A stretch of DNA of 64,000 nucleotides from JAWQFO01 sp033436665 (GCF_033436665.1 NZ_JAWQFO010000002.1:62001-126000); one strand, 5' to 3'. Positions 17,794-26,674 are shown, counted from the stretch's first letter. Numbers and translations: made by a program. The notes: generated by a model from the sequence alone, not told the origin.

Positions 17794-17958
17794 CGTGGTT
17801 ACCTCCCGCCCAAAAATCGCAAAACTTGTATTTACAATAGTTTGCTAAACCGATTCCGCTAGAAGAATCTGCCAGAATGGCCGAATTTCAAAGGCCTCGG
17901 CCTCGCAGCCGGCAGCCTGTTGTAAGATCGGGGGGCCGGGCCGCCCGACCGTGCCGGT

Positions 17959-19170
17959 TCAGAGCACGAGCAGCTTTTTTGCCGCGCTCACGATGTCGCC
18001 CAGTGGCAGCTGGGTCGCGCCGGCGGCCAGCAGCGGCAGCAGCGCGGCGCCGAGCAGGGGCAGGATCGCGGCCCGGCTGAAGGGGATCGTGCGCATTTTT
18101 TTCGCCGCCTCGTCGATCTTGGCCGCGTCCGCCGCGTCGCCCTCGGCCTCGGCGTCCTGCGGAGCGGCGAAGTTCCGGCCGAAGGTTTCGCGTTCCTGTG
18201 CGCGGAAGCGCCGGGTTGCATTTGCGGCGGCGGCCATCCGGGTCCGGCGCTTGAGGTCGAGAAGCGGTGCGCGGAAGGCTGTCAGAGACACCAGAAACAG
18301 CGCCGCGGTCGTTGCCACCCAGATCGACAGCATCCAGCCGTAGGCATCCGGAGAGATCCGGCCGGAACTCAATCCTTGCGCCACCGACCCCGCGACCGAG
18401 ATCGACAGCGCGAACATCATTGCTGAAAAAACGTTCGGATGCTGCCCGAGAAATCCGAGTCCGCCGGAGCGGTCAGGATGCGTCGCGACAAGGCGCAGGT
18501 CGAGCCGCGCGATCCCGCGCAGAAGCTGCGCCCAGCAGAAATAACGCCAAAGCGCGCGCAGAAGCAGGAACCAGAAGATCGGCGCGGTCACCAGCCCGGC
18601 CCAAAGACCTGCAACGGTGACCCGGGTATTCTCGGGTGTTCCGGCGTATCGCCAGTCAGGCAACTGCACGTCCCGGAAGAGGTGACCGCAAAGCACCAGG
18701 ACAAACGCGAGCCCGGCGCAGGCCAGCAGCGCGTGGCGGCTGCGCGCCCGGTCGATCGCGCGGACGACTGCGTCCGCGGCCTGCGTCATGTGATGCGGTG
18801 CGATCAACGGCGCCTCGGCGAAATGCGCGAGGTAGCGCCGCAGCTGGACGTCGACCCGGCGGTCCATCAGCAAGAGAAGCGGCGAGGCGACCAGGTAGCG
18901 CGCCCAAGCGTTGGCATCGGCAAGGAACGCGCCGCGGAACCCGGCGGCGGTTCCCGACAGCAAGGTGATGAAGAGCAGTACGCCCCAGCCGACGATGGCG
19001 ACCGCGATCGCCTTGCCGCGCGCTCTGCGCGCAGTCTCTGAAAGCGCGCTGAGGCGCAGGGTGAGCTGGTCGAGCGCGTCGCCGGAATGCAGCGCGAACC
19101 GGTCGACGGCCGCGTCGAACACCCGCGTGTCTTGCGCATCCTTGCCCTTGGGAGATTCCGCCTCTGTCAT
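17959..19170 (-). CDS. Multi-pass membrane protein of unknown function
   Basis: A 403-residue protein with about six hydrophobic segments: near residues 50-70, 80-100 (with LVASPLLLLMDRR), 140-160, 175-200, 235-255 and 265-285. A last hydrophobic segment lies near the C-terminus after a soluble charged stretch. The N-terminal 45 residues are soluble. I do not recognise the family with certainty. The start is ATG 19170, which gives a charged N-terminus; longer readings lack family support. It is divergent from the LacI gene, and 165 bases separate it from DUF3300. Confidence 0.75.
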   Translation of the reverse strand: MTEAESPKGKDAQDTRVFDAAVDRFALHSGDALDQLTLRLSALSETARRARGKAIAVAIVGWGVLLFITLLSGTAAGFRGAFLADANAWARYLVASPLLLLMDRRVDVQLRRYLAHFAEAPLIAPHHMTQAADAVVRAIDRARSRHALLACAGLAFVLVLCGHLFRDVQLPDWRYAGTPENTRVTVAGLWAGLVTAPIFWFLLLRALWRYFCWAQLLRGIARLDLRLVATHPDRSGGLGFLGQHPNVFSAMMFALSISVAGSVAQGLSSGRISPDAYGWMLSIWVATTAALFLVSLTAFRAPLLDLKRRTRMAAAANATRRFRAQERETFGRNFAAPQDAEAEGDAADAAKIDEAAKKMRTIPFSRAAILPLLGAALLPLLAAGATQLPLGDIVSAAKKLLVL

Positions 19171-19296
19171 CACAGCCTCCAACCCGTTCGGGCAGACACT
19201 GCACCCACCGCCTTTCGCGCGCAAGGCCGCTTGCGGATCTCGTTTTGGCCGGCACCCGTGGTTGCCGGGAAAATGGATCTGCGCGAAAAACCCTTG

Positions 19297-19312
19297 CCGA
19301 AACCGGTTTCGG
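19297..19312. promoter_or_regulatory. LacI-type operator, perfect 16-bp palindrome
   Basis: CCGAAACCGGTTTCGG is perfectly symmetric around a central CG, the hallmark of LacI/GalR-family operators. It lies 35 bases before the regulator's likely GTG start and in the divergent gap with the membrane-protein gene. Autoregulation of the operon by its own LacI protein is the straightforward reading. No second copy was seen upstream of the binding-protein gene. Confidence 0.75.
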
Positions 19313-19347
19313 AGACAATCCTGCGTTGCATGGGAGGACGTACAGAG

Positions 19348-20469
19348 GTGAAAACCAAGCCTGTGGAGACGCGCGCCGGTCGTGGCGACCGGGTGCGGAT
19401 CAGCGATCTTGCCGAGGCGCTTGGGCTGACCAAGGGCACGGTGTCGCGGGCGCTGAACGACTATCCCGATATCTCCGAGGCGACCCGGCGTCGCGTGGCG
19501 GGCGCTGCACAGCGCATGGGTTACAGGCCGCTTGCCACCGCGCAGGCGATCCGCACCGGACGGGTGCGCGCCGTCGGGCTCGTGATGCAGCTTGAACAGC
19601 ACGACAGCCAGCGCCCCTTCCTCGCCGATTTCCTGCGCGGCATCTCGACGGCAGCGGGCAGCGAGGGCTGGACCCTGACCGTGGCGACGGCGCAAAGCGA
19701 AGCCGAGGGGCTCGAGACCTTCCGGCGCATCGTCGCGGACCGCAAGGCAGACGGCTTCATCCTGCCGCGGACCAAGGTGCGCGACCCGCGCATCGACCTG
19801 CTGCGCGATCGCCGCGTGCCCTTCGTGCTCTACGGTCGCACCGGCAATCCCGAAGGCTGCGCCTGGTTCGACATCCTTGGCGAAGACGCGATGAGCGAGG
19901 CGGTGATCCGCCTGGCCGATCACGGTCACCGCCGGATCGCGTTCCTGAACGGGGCGACGCGGTTCAATTACTCGGCCTTGCGGGCGCGCGGATTCCGCGA
20001 CGGCATGGCGGCGGCGGGGCTCGTGGCCGACCCCGACCTGATGCTGAGCGGTGTCGTGAGCGTCGACGAAGGCGAGGCGGCGGCGCGGCGGCTTCTGGCC
20101 TTGCCGGAGCCGCCGACCGCCATTCTCTGCGCGCTCGACACGGCGGCACTGGGTGTCTACCGCGCCGCTGCCGCGCTTGGGCTGGACCTCGGGCGCGACC
20201 TATCGCTGATCGGCTATGACGGCATCCCCGAGGCCGCCGCAGTCACGCCGACGCTGACAAGTTTCGAAGTCGATCAGGCCGAGGCCGGCGCGCGACTGGC
20301 CCGCCTGCTGATCGAACGCTGCCGCGGCGCGTCGGCCGAGGACCTGCGCGAGACCGCGCATGCCCGTCTGCGCATCGGCGGCACGGACGGCCCGCCGGCA
20401 CAGGACAGCGCCGGGCTGGCGGCAAAGATCACACAAAAACGCAATGAAACCCGAGGGAGACAACCATGA
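19348..20469 (+). CDS. LacI-family transcriptional regulator
   Basis: A 373-residue repressor. The N-terminal helix-turn-helix (ISDLAEALGLTKGTVSRALN) and hinge (RRVAGAAQRMGYRP) are followed by a periplasmic-binding-protein-like sensor (FILPRTKVRDPRIDLL, then LSLIGYDGIPEAA). GTG 19348 has GGGAGG about 11 bases upstream; ATG 19330 is an alternative adding six residues but has no ribosome site. The stop overlaps the binding-protein start by 4 bases, so the regulator is the first gene of the operon. The ligand is presumably the imported glycoside. Confidence 0.93.
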   Translation: MKTKPVETRAGRGDRVRISDLAEALGLTKGTVSRALNDYPDISEATRRRVAGAAQRMGYRPLATAQAIRTGRVRAVGLVMQLEQHDSQRPFLADFLRGISTAAGSEGWTLTVATAQSEAEGLETFRRIVADRKADGFILPRTKVRDPRIDLLRDRRVPFVLYGRTGNPEGCAWFDILGEDAMSEAVIRLADHGHRRIAFLNGATRFNYSALRARGFRDGMAAAGLVADPDLMLSGVVSVDEGEAAARRLLALPEPPTAILCALDTAALGVYRAAAALGLDLGRDLSLIGYDGIPEAAAVTPTLTSFEVDQAEAGARLARLLIERCRGASAEDLRETAHARLRIGGTDGPPAQDSAGLAAKITQKRNETRGRQP

Positions 20470-21815
20470 CACAAAAGCAAATCACCACCCGGCTTCTGGC
20501 CGGTACCGCGCTTGCCGCGCTGCTGGCCGGGGCCGCCGGCGCGGACATCCGGTTCTGGACCACAGAGGAACAGCCCGAGCGTCTCGCCCAGCAGGAGAAG
20601 CTGGCGGCCGATTTCGAGGCGGAGACCGGCATCGGCGTCGAGGTCATCCCAGTCACCGAGTCCGATCTGGGCACCCGCGCCACGGCGGCCTTTGCCGCCG
20701 GGGACCTGCCGGACGTGATCTACCACACGCTGCAATACGCACTGCCTTGGGTCGATGCAGGCATTCTCGACACCGAGGCCGCGACCGAAGTGATCGAGGC
20801 GTTGGGTCCCGACACCTTCGCGCCGGGTGCGCTCGACTTCGCCAAGACCGAAGACGGCTGGGCCAGCGTGCCGGTCGATGGCTGGACGCAGATGATCCTC
20901 TACCGGCAGGATCTCTTCGAGGAGGCAGGGCTGGAAGCGCCCACTACCTTTGCTGCCGTCGAGGCGGCGATCGAGACGCTGCACAACCCGCCCGAGATGT
21001 TCGGCTTTGTCGCCGCCACCAAGGTCGACGAGAACTTCATGAGCCAGGTGCTGGAGCATGTCTTCCTCGCCAACGGTGCGACACCCGTCGGCGCGGACGG
21101 CTTCAGCGGCTTCGACGAAGCCGCGACGGTGGAGGTTCTGGAATTCTACAAGAAGCTCGCCGAAGCCTCGCCGCCGGGCGAGCTTTACTGGGACCAGTCG
21201 CGCACGCTCTACTTCGCGGGAGACGCGGCCATGATCATCTGGTCGCCGTTCATCCTCGACGAACTCGCGGGCCTGCGCGACAGCGCACCGCCGACGATCA
21301 ACGACGATCCGACCTCGCCCGAGCTTGCCTCGAAGACCGGGATCGTGACCAATTTCGCCGGCCCCTCGAACCCCGACGGTGCGGCCTGGGCCGACATCCG
21401 CTATTTCGGCATCACGGCGGACGCCGATTTCGACGAGGCCAAGCAGTTCGTCGAATACTCGATGTCGACGGGCTATACCGCCACGCTGGCCATCGCGCCC
21501 GAGGGCAAGTTCCCGGTACGTCGCGGCGGCGAGGCCGGCAGCGAGGAGTTCATCGAGGCCTGGTCGCAACTGCCCGCGGGCGTGGATCGCAAGGCTCCGC
21601 TGGCGGAGCTTTACGGTGCCGCGATGATCGACGAGATCGTCGGCGGCCTCGACGTCGCCAAGCGCTGGGGCGTGGCCGAGAACCAGCTCGCCCTCGCCTC
21701 CAAGATCGTAAACAGCCAGGTCATCAACCGGGTCGTGCGCGAATACATGGACGGCCAGATCGAGGCCGCGGAGGCGGTTGCCAAGATGAACGACGAGCTG
21801 GCCGCGATCGAGTGA
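20466..21815 (+). CDS. ABC transporter sugar/solute-binding protein (family 1)
   Basis: A 449-residue periplasmic binding protein with signal peptide (LLAGTALAALLAGAAGA) and the MalE/AglE-like cluster: IRFWTTEEQPER, then FAAGDLPDVIYHTLQYA and AGDAAMIIWSP. The mature protein begins near residue 27. It captures the substrate for the two permeases downstream. Aromatic residues (Trp-rich segments such as DGWTQMILYRQ) suit sugar stacking. The substrate is unknown; context suggests a glycosylated small acid or glycoside. A strong stem-loop follows the stop. Confidence 0.93.
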   Translation: MTQKQITTRLLAGTALAALLAGAAGADIRFWTTEEQPERLAQQEKLAADFEAETGIGVEVIPVTESDLGTRATAAFAAGDLPDVIYHTLQYALPWVDAGILDTEAATEVIEALGPDTFAPGALDFAKTEDGWASVPVDGWTQMILYRQDLFEEAGLEAPTTFAAVEAAIETLHNPPEMFGFVAATKVDENFMSQVLEHVFLANGATPVGADGFSGFDEAATVEVLEFYKKLAEASPPGELYWDQSRTLYFAGDAAMIIWSPFILDELAGLRDSAPPTINDDPTSPELASKTGIVTNFAGPSNPDGAAWADIRYFGITADADFDEAKQFVEYSMSTGYTATLAIAPEGKFPVRRGGEAGSEEFIEAWSQLPAGVDRKAPLAELYGAAMIDEIVGGLDVAKRWGVAENQLALASKIVNSQVINRVVREYMDGQIEAAEAVAKMNDELAAIE

Positions 21816-21824
21816 ACCATGAGG

Positions 21825-21847
21825 GCAGGGGCCGTGCCGGCCCCTGC
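21825..21847 (+). promoter_or_regulatory. Stable intercistronic stem-loop after binding-protein gene
   Basis: GCAGGGGCCG, a TGC loop and CGGCCCCTGC form a perfect 10-bp GC-rich hairpin between the binding-protein stop and the permease start. There is no T-tract. Comparable structures after binding-protein genes (for example malE-malF) protect the upstream mRNA and give excess binding protein over membrane parts. It also argues that permease translation starts after it, at 21873. Confidence 0.7.
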
Positions 21848-21872
21848 CGCGACCCGTCCCGAGGATGACGCA

Positions 21873-23105
21873 ATGTCAGATGCCGTACCGCCGAAAGGCA
21901 CAGGTCCGCTCGCCCGCCGCGAAGCGCGGCTGGCCTGGGGTCTGCTGCTACCGACGCTGCTGATCGTCTCGGCGGTCGTGGTCATCCCGTTGCTGTCGAT
22001 CTTCTGGATCAGCTTCAAGCCCATCGGGCTCGCCGACCTGCGCCCGCCCGCGCCGGTGATCCGCGAAAGCTTGCGCGGCTCGGGCGAAGAGATGCGCATC
22101 GAGTACCGGCTGCGCAACTCGTCGCGCAGCGAGACGATCTCGGGGGTGACCCTGCGCGACACGCTGCCCGAAGGGCTGACGCCGGGCGCGCTCGACCCGC
22201 GCTGCGCGATCGAAGGGCGCGATCTCTTCTGCGACTTCGGCGATCTCGACGGCGGCGGTCGCGACGAGCTCGAGCTTTCGGTGACGCTGGAGGGCGAGGA
22301 GGCGGCGGTCGAAGCGGCGCTCGAAGCCAGCGTTCCGGCGATCTCGGGTACCGCGCCCAATGTCCTGACCAGCCTTGATTTTAGCCTCGAGAACTTCCAG
22401 CGGGTCTTCGACGGCGGTGAATTCTGGTCGGTGCTGGGCGTGACGATGTTCTACACCGTTTTCGGGACCATCGGCGCGCTGCTGGTGGGGCTTTTCGCTG
22501 CGATGCTGCTCGACCGTTCGTTCAAGGGGCAGTCGATCCTGCGCGGGCTCTACCTCTTTCCCTATGTCGCCCCGGTCATCGCCGTCGCCTTCACCTGGGT
22601 GATCCTCTTCGATCCGTTCTCGGGCTCGGCCAATGCGCTCTTGATCCAGATGGGCGTCAGCGACACGTCGATCAATTTCTTCGGAGAGCGTCCGCTGGCG
22701 CTGATCATGGTGACGGTGTTCGAGATCTGGCGCTACTTCCCGCTGAGCTTCCTTTTCATCCTCGCGCGCATGCAATCCATCGGCGAGGATATGTACGAGG
22801 CCGCCGACATGGACGGCGCCTCGCCGTTCCAGCAGTTCTGGTTCCTCTCGCTGCCGCAGCTTCTGGGCATCCTGTCGGTACTCTTCCTGCTGCGCTTCAT
22901 CTGGACCTTCAACAAGTTCGACGACATCTTCCTGCTGACCGGCGGCAACGCCGGCACGCGCACGCTGACCGTGAACGTCTACGAACAGGCCTTCGCCGTC
23001 TCCAATATCGGGGCGGGGGCGGCCGTCGCCGTTGTGATTTTCGGCTGCCTGCTGATCTTCTCCTACTTCTTCTTCCGCTTCATCAGCCGGGAGGAAGGGC
23101 TGTGA
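21873..23105 (+). CDS. ABC transporter permease (MalF type) with inserted DUF11-like domain
   Basis: A 410-residue inner-membrane permease. TM1 (residues 22-48) is followed by an insertion of about 110 residues (55-165). Its text, VTLRDTLPEGLTPGAL and a Cys111...Cys120 pair before DFGDLDGGG, matches DUF11-type Ig-like domains and would lie in the periplasm. The standard permease follows, with the EAA loop EAADMDGASPFQQF contacting the ATPase. ATG 21873 has GAGGA seven bases upstream; an ATG at 21819 lies inside the stem-loop region. It overlaps the next permease by 4 bases (GTGA). Confidence 0.92.
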   Translation: MSDAVPPKGTGPLARREARLAWGLLLPTLLIVSAVVVIPLLSIFWISFKPIGLADLRPPAPVIRESLRGSGEEMRIEYRLRNSSRSETISGVTLRDTLPEGLTPGALDPRCAIEGRDLFCDFGDLDGGGRDELELSVTLEGEEAAVEAALEASVPAISGTAPNVLTSLDFSLENFQRVFDGGEFWSVLGVTMFYTVFGTIGALLVGLFAAMLLDRSFKGQSILRGLYLFPYVAPVIAVAFTWVILFDPFSGSANALLIQMGVSDTSINFFGERPLALIMVTVFEIWRYFPLSFLFILARMQSIGEDMYEAADMDGASPFQQFWFLSLPQLLGILSVLFLLRFIWTFNKFDDIFLLTGGNAGTRTLTVNVYEQAFAVSNIGAGAAVAVVIFGCLLIFSYFFFRFISREEGL

Positions 23106-24352
23106 CTGACATCTCCCGCGAAACCTGGACCACCGGCGGCTGGGCGCGCCCCTTGCACAACGGCAACATCACCGGCCCGCTCATCGGTGCGGTCTGGATG
23201 GTCGTCGTGGCCACCGGTGTCACCGTGATCATGTCCTTTGCCACCGGGGCCGAGTATCGCCCTTCGCTGGTCTGGTCGCTGGTCTTCGGTGCGGGTCTCG
23301 GCGCGCTGGCGGTCCGGGTGAAGCGCGAGATGCTGCTCGGCGTTGCGGCTGCGGTTCTCGCCGGCTTTGCGGTCGCCGGCATCGGCCCGGTCCTGACCGG
23401 CGAAGTTTCTTTTGCCGGGCGCTGGATCGCGGTTTTCCTCGCCGCCTTCGGGTCCGCCTGGCCGCTGGCATGGATGGTGTCGGGTCTGCCTGCGGGGCCG
23501 GCCACGCGCCACGAATTCGAGCATTCGGTGATCCGCTTCCTGCTCGGTTTCGGCTACGTCTTCTTCACCGCGATCGTCGCCATTCCTTTCTACGTCATGG
23601 TGATGACAAGCCTGAAGAACCAGCAGCAGCTGATGCAGAACCCGCTGGATTTCACGCTGGACCTCAGCCAGGGCTGGGGCCTTTTCGACAGCTATGTCGA
23701 GCTGATGACGACCTTCAGTTTCGGCACCTACCTCTGGACGTCGTTCTATGTCTCCTGCCTTACGGTGCTGCTGACCCTGCTGTTCTCGATCCCCGGCGCC
23801 TATGCCGTGGCGCGGCTGCGCTTCAAGGGGCGGCTCGCGTTCTCGCGCTCGATCCTGCTCATTTACATGGTGCCGATGATCGTGCTCGCCCTGCCGATCT
23901 ACATCGCCTTCTCGATGACCGGCCTGCGCAATTCGATCTTTGGCATCGTGCTGATCTATCCCGTGACAACCATCCCGGTCGCGCTCTACATGCTGCAGGG
24001 CTATTTCCGGGGCCTGCCCGCCGAGGTTGAGGAGGCGGGGCTGATGGACGGGCTGTCGCGGCTTGCGGTGATCTGGAAGATCACGCTTCCGCTGTCGCTG
24101 CCGGCGCTGGCCTCGGTGTCGCTTTACGTCTTCATGATCGCCTGGAACGAGTTTCTGCTGGCGTTCATGCTGCTCGACGATCCGTCGAAATTCACGCTGA
24201 CCCGCGGGGTCGCGATGCTCAATTCCTCCGAGATTCCGCGCCAGCACCTGATGGCGGGCTCGGTCATCGCGACGGTGCCGATCATGGCGCTGTTCCTCGG
24301 GCTCGAACGTTTCATGACCAAGGGCCTGACCGCGGGCTCGGTAAAGGGGTGA
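23102..24352 (+). CDS. ABC transporter permease (MalG type) with N-terminal membrane extension
   Basis: A 416-residue permease, longer than the usual 270-300 residues of the MalG type. The canonical six-helix core begins near residue 145 (FGYVFFTAIVAIPFYVMV) and carries the EAA loop EEAGLMDGLSRLAVIWK. Residues 20-130 add about four extra hydrophobic helices not found in typical MalG proteins. The GTG start overlaps the previous stop. It partners the preceding permease; the pair forms the channel served by the ATPase at the end of the operon. Confidence 0.92.
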   Translation: MTDISRETWTTGGWARPLHNGNITGPLIGAVWMVVVATGVTVIMSFATGAEYRPSLVWSLVFGAGLGALAVRVKREMLLGVAAAVLAGFAVAGIGPVLTGEVSFAGRWIAVFLAAFGSAWPLAWMVSGLPAGPATRHEFEHSVIRFLLGFGYVFFTAIVAIPFYVMVMTSLKNQQQLMQNPLDFTLDLSQGWGLFDSYVELMTTFSFGTYLWTSFYVSCLTVLLTLLFSIPGAYAVARLRFKGRLAFSRSILLIYMVPMIVLALPIYIAFSMTGLRNSIFGIVLIYPVTTIPVALYMLQGYFRGLPAEVEEAGLMDGLSRLAVIWKITLPLSLPALASVSLYVFMIAWNEFLLAFMLLDDPSKFTLTRGVAMLNSSEIPRQHLMAGSVIATVPIMALFLGLERFMTKGLTAGSVKG

Positions 24353-24354
24353 CG

Positions 24355-25605
24355 ATGACCGACCAAGACCTCGACGACCGCGCGCGGCAGATCCTGCGTG
24401 ACAACGACAGGGGCGGCTACACGATCCCCACCAAGGGGCTTTACCCCTTCCAGTGGAACTGGGATTCCGCCTTCGCCGCCTGGGGGTTCTCGACCTTCGA
24501 CATCGACCGCGCCTGGACCGAACTCGAGACGCTGTTTTCGGGGCAATGGGACACCGGCATGGTGCCGCATATCATCTTCCACGTCGAGGATGACGGGTAT
24601 TTTCCGGGCTCTTCGGTCTGGAGCACCGGGCAGACCCCACCGTCCTCGGGGATCAGCCAGCCGCCCGTCGCCGCCACGCTGGCGCGCAAGATCTTCGAGA
24701 CCGACCCGGAGGCCGGGCGGGACCGCCTTTCGGCCCTCTATCCGAAGCTGCTGGACTGGCACCGCTGGTGGCGCGAGGCACGCACCGTCGACGGGCTCGC
24801 CTGCGTGACGCATCCCTGGGAGTCCGGGCGCGACAACTGTCCGGATTGGGATCCGGGCATGGAGAATGTCGACGGCTCGGGCGTCGGCCCCTACCAGCGC
24901 CGCGACACCGGGCACGTCGATGCGTCTATGCGCCCGAGCAAGGAGGAATACGACCGGTACCTCGCGCTCGTGCAGTACGGCGTCGCCTGTGGCTGGGACC
25001 AAGGGCAGATCCTCGGCAAAGGTCCGTTCGTGATGGCCGATCCGGCGATCACCTTCATCCTGATCCGGGCCAATCGCGACCTCGCGGCGCTGGCCGAGGT
25101 GCTGGGCGCGGACTCCGCAGAACCGCTGGGTTGGGCGCGGGACCTCGAGACGGCGCTGCCCGGCATCTGGAACGAGGACCTTCAGGCCTACTGCGCCCGC
25201 GACATGCGCACCGGCGCGTTCGCGCGCTCGATCAGTTCGGGCGCGTCGCTGGGGCTGCTGGCGGCGGTTGAGAACCCGCAAATGGAGGACAGGCTCTCGG
25301 CGATCTGGGACCGGGTCGAGTACGGCTTCCCGTCGAACGATCCCGCGGCGCCGAGTTTCGATGCCCGGCGCTACTGGCGCGGTCCCACCTGGCCGGTGGT
25401 CAATTCCCTGATTGCGATGGGTCTCAAAGACGCCGGCCGCGGGAACGAGGAAATGCGCCTGCGCCGCGAAACCGCACGGCTGATCCGCGACGGCGGGTTC
25501 TACGAGTACTTCGACCCGACCGACGGCACGCCCTGCGGCGGCAACCACTTCACCTGGACGGCGGCGATCTGGCTCGCCTGGGCCAGTCCCAACGCGAGGA
25601 ACTGA
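24355..25605 (+). CDS. GH63-like glycosidase (mannosylglycerate/glucosylglycerate hydrolase type)
   Basis: A 416-residue cytoplasmic (alpha/alpha)6 glycosidase. Segments LYPFQWNWDSAFAAWGF, SGQWDTGMVPHIIFH and DDGYFPGSSVW match bacterial GH63 mannosylglycerate/glucosylglycerate hydrolases more closely than trehalases. The acid candidate is an Asp in RDNCPDWD (162, 166 or 168); the base candidate is Glu384 in FYEYFDP near the C-terminus. ATG 24355 has AAAGGGG five bases upstream; a GTG at 24349 is also possible. It sits between the transporter genes, implying that the imported substrate is cleaved inside. Specificity cannot be read directly. Confidence 0.82.
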   Translation: MTDQDLDDRARQILRDNDRGGYTIPTKGLYPFQWNWDSAFAAWGFSTFDIDRAWTELETLFSGQWDTGMVPHIIFHVEDDGYFPGSSVWSTGQTPPSSGISQPPVAATLARKIFETDPEAGRDRLSALYPKLLDWHRWWREARTVDGLACVTHPWESGRDNCPDWDPGMENVDGSGVGPYQRRDTGHVDASMRPSKEEYDRYLALVQYGVACGWDQGQILGKGPFVMADPAITFILIRANRDLAALAEVLGADSAEPLGWARDLETALPGIWNEDLQAYCARDMRTGAFARSISSGASLGLLAAVENPQMEDRLSAIWDRVEYGFPSNDPAAPSFDARRYWRGPTWPVVNSLIAMGLKDAGRGNEEMRLRRETARLIRDGGFYEYFDPTDGTPCGGNHFTWTAAIWLAWASPNARN

Positions 25606-25607
25606 CG

Positions 25608-26651
25608 ATGGGAGCGATTGCGCTACGCAAGATCGAGAAATGGTTCGGCGACCTGCAGGTTATCAAGGGCGTCGACCTCGACATCTCGGATGGCGAGTTC
25701 GTCGTCTTCGTCGGCCCGTCTGGCTGCGGCAAGTCCACGCTGCTGCGCATGATCGGCGGGCTCGAGGAGATCTCGCGCGGGCAGCTTCTGATCGACGGCA
25801 AGGACGTGACCTCGGACCCGCCCTCGCGGCGCGGCTTGTCGATGGTCTTCCAGTCCTACGCGCTTTACCCGCATATGTCGGTGCGCGACAACATGGGCTT
25901 TTCGCTCAAGACCGCCGGTGCGCCGAAATCGGTGATCGACGAGAAGGTGTCGGAAGCCTCGCGCATTCTCAAGCTCGACGACTATCTCGATCGCAGGCCA
26001 AAGGCGCTCTCCGGCGGTCAGCGCCAGCGGGTCGCTATCGGGCGCTCGATCGTGCGCGACCCGACCGCGTTTCTCTTCGACGAACCGCTGTCGAACCTCG
26101 ATGCGGCCCTGCGCGTCGAAATGCGCTACGAGATCGCAAAGCTGCACCAGGCCCTGGCTTCGACGATGATCTACGTCACCCATGACCAGGTCGAGGCGAT
26201 GACACTGGCCGACCGGATCGTGGTGCTCGAGTTCGGGACAATCGCGCAGGCCGGCACGCCGCGCGAGCTTTACGAGAACCCGGCCAACCTTTTCGTCGCG
26301 CAGTTCATCGGCAGCCCGGCGATGAACGTTATGGCCTGCACGACGGACGGCGCATCCTACCGCCTCGACGGCGGGCGCGGAGGCGACTTCTCGGGCGACC
26401 GCCCCGCGGTGAAGCTGGGCGTGCGGCCGGAACATATCTCACTCGGAGACGCCGGAACGGGCCAACTCGACGGAACGGTGGACGTGCTGGAGTATCTCGG
26501 GGCCGATACCTTCGTGATCATCGACGCCGGCAGCGCGGGCCGGCTGACCGTACGGCTCATCGGAGATTCGGAGCTGAAGCCGGGGTCGCAGGTCGGCCTG
26601 TCCTTCGACGGGCCGGTGCATTTCTTCGACGCGGACGGGCGGGCCATCTGA
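25608..26651 (+). CDS. ABC transporter ATP-binding protein (MalK/UgpC type)
   Basis: A 347-residue ATPase. Walker A GPSGCGKST (36-44), Q-loop FQSYALYP, signature LSGGQRQR (134-141), Walker B FLFDEPLSNLD (155-165) and H-loop VTHDQVEAM are all intact. The C-terminal TOBE region (GVRPEHISLGD onwards) marks the carbohydrate-uptake CUT1 group. Its ATG follows the glycosidase stop by two bases. It energises the two permeases; no regulatory EIIA-binding feature can be judged from sequence. Confidence 0.95.
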   Translation: MGAIALRKIEKWFGDLQVIKGVDLDISDGEFVVFVGPSGCGKSTLLRMIGGLEEISRGQLLIDGKDVTSDPPSRRGLSMVFQSYALYPHMSVRDNMGFSLKTAGAPKSVIDEKVSEASRILKLDDYLDRRPKALSGGQRQRVAIGRSIVRDPTAFLFDEPLSNLDAALRVEMRYEIAKLHQALASTMIYVTHDQVEAMTLADRIVVLEFGTIAQAGTPRELYENPANLFVAQFIGSPAMNVMACTTDGASYRLDGGRGGDFSGDRPAVKLGVRPEHISLGDAGTGQLDGTVDVLEYLGADTFVIIDAGSAGRLTVRLIGDSELKPGSQVGLSFDGPVHFFDADGRAI

Positions 26652-26674
26652 CCCGCGCCCGCCCGGCGCAACGC

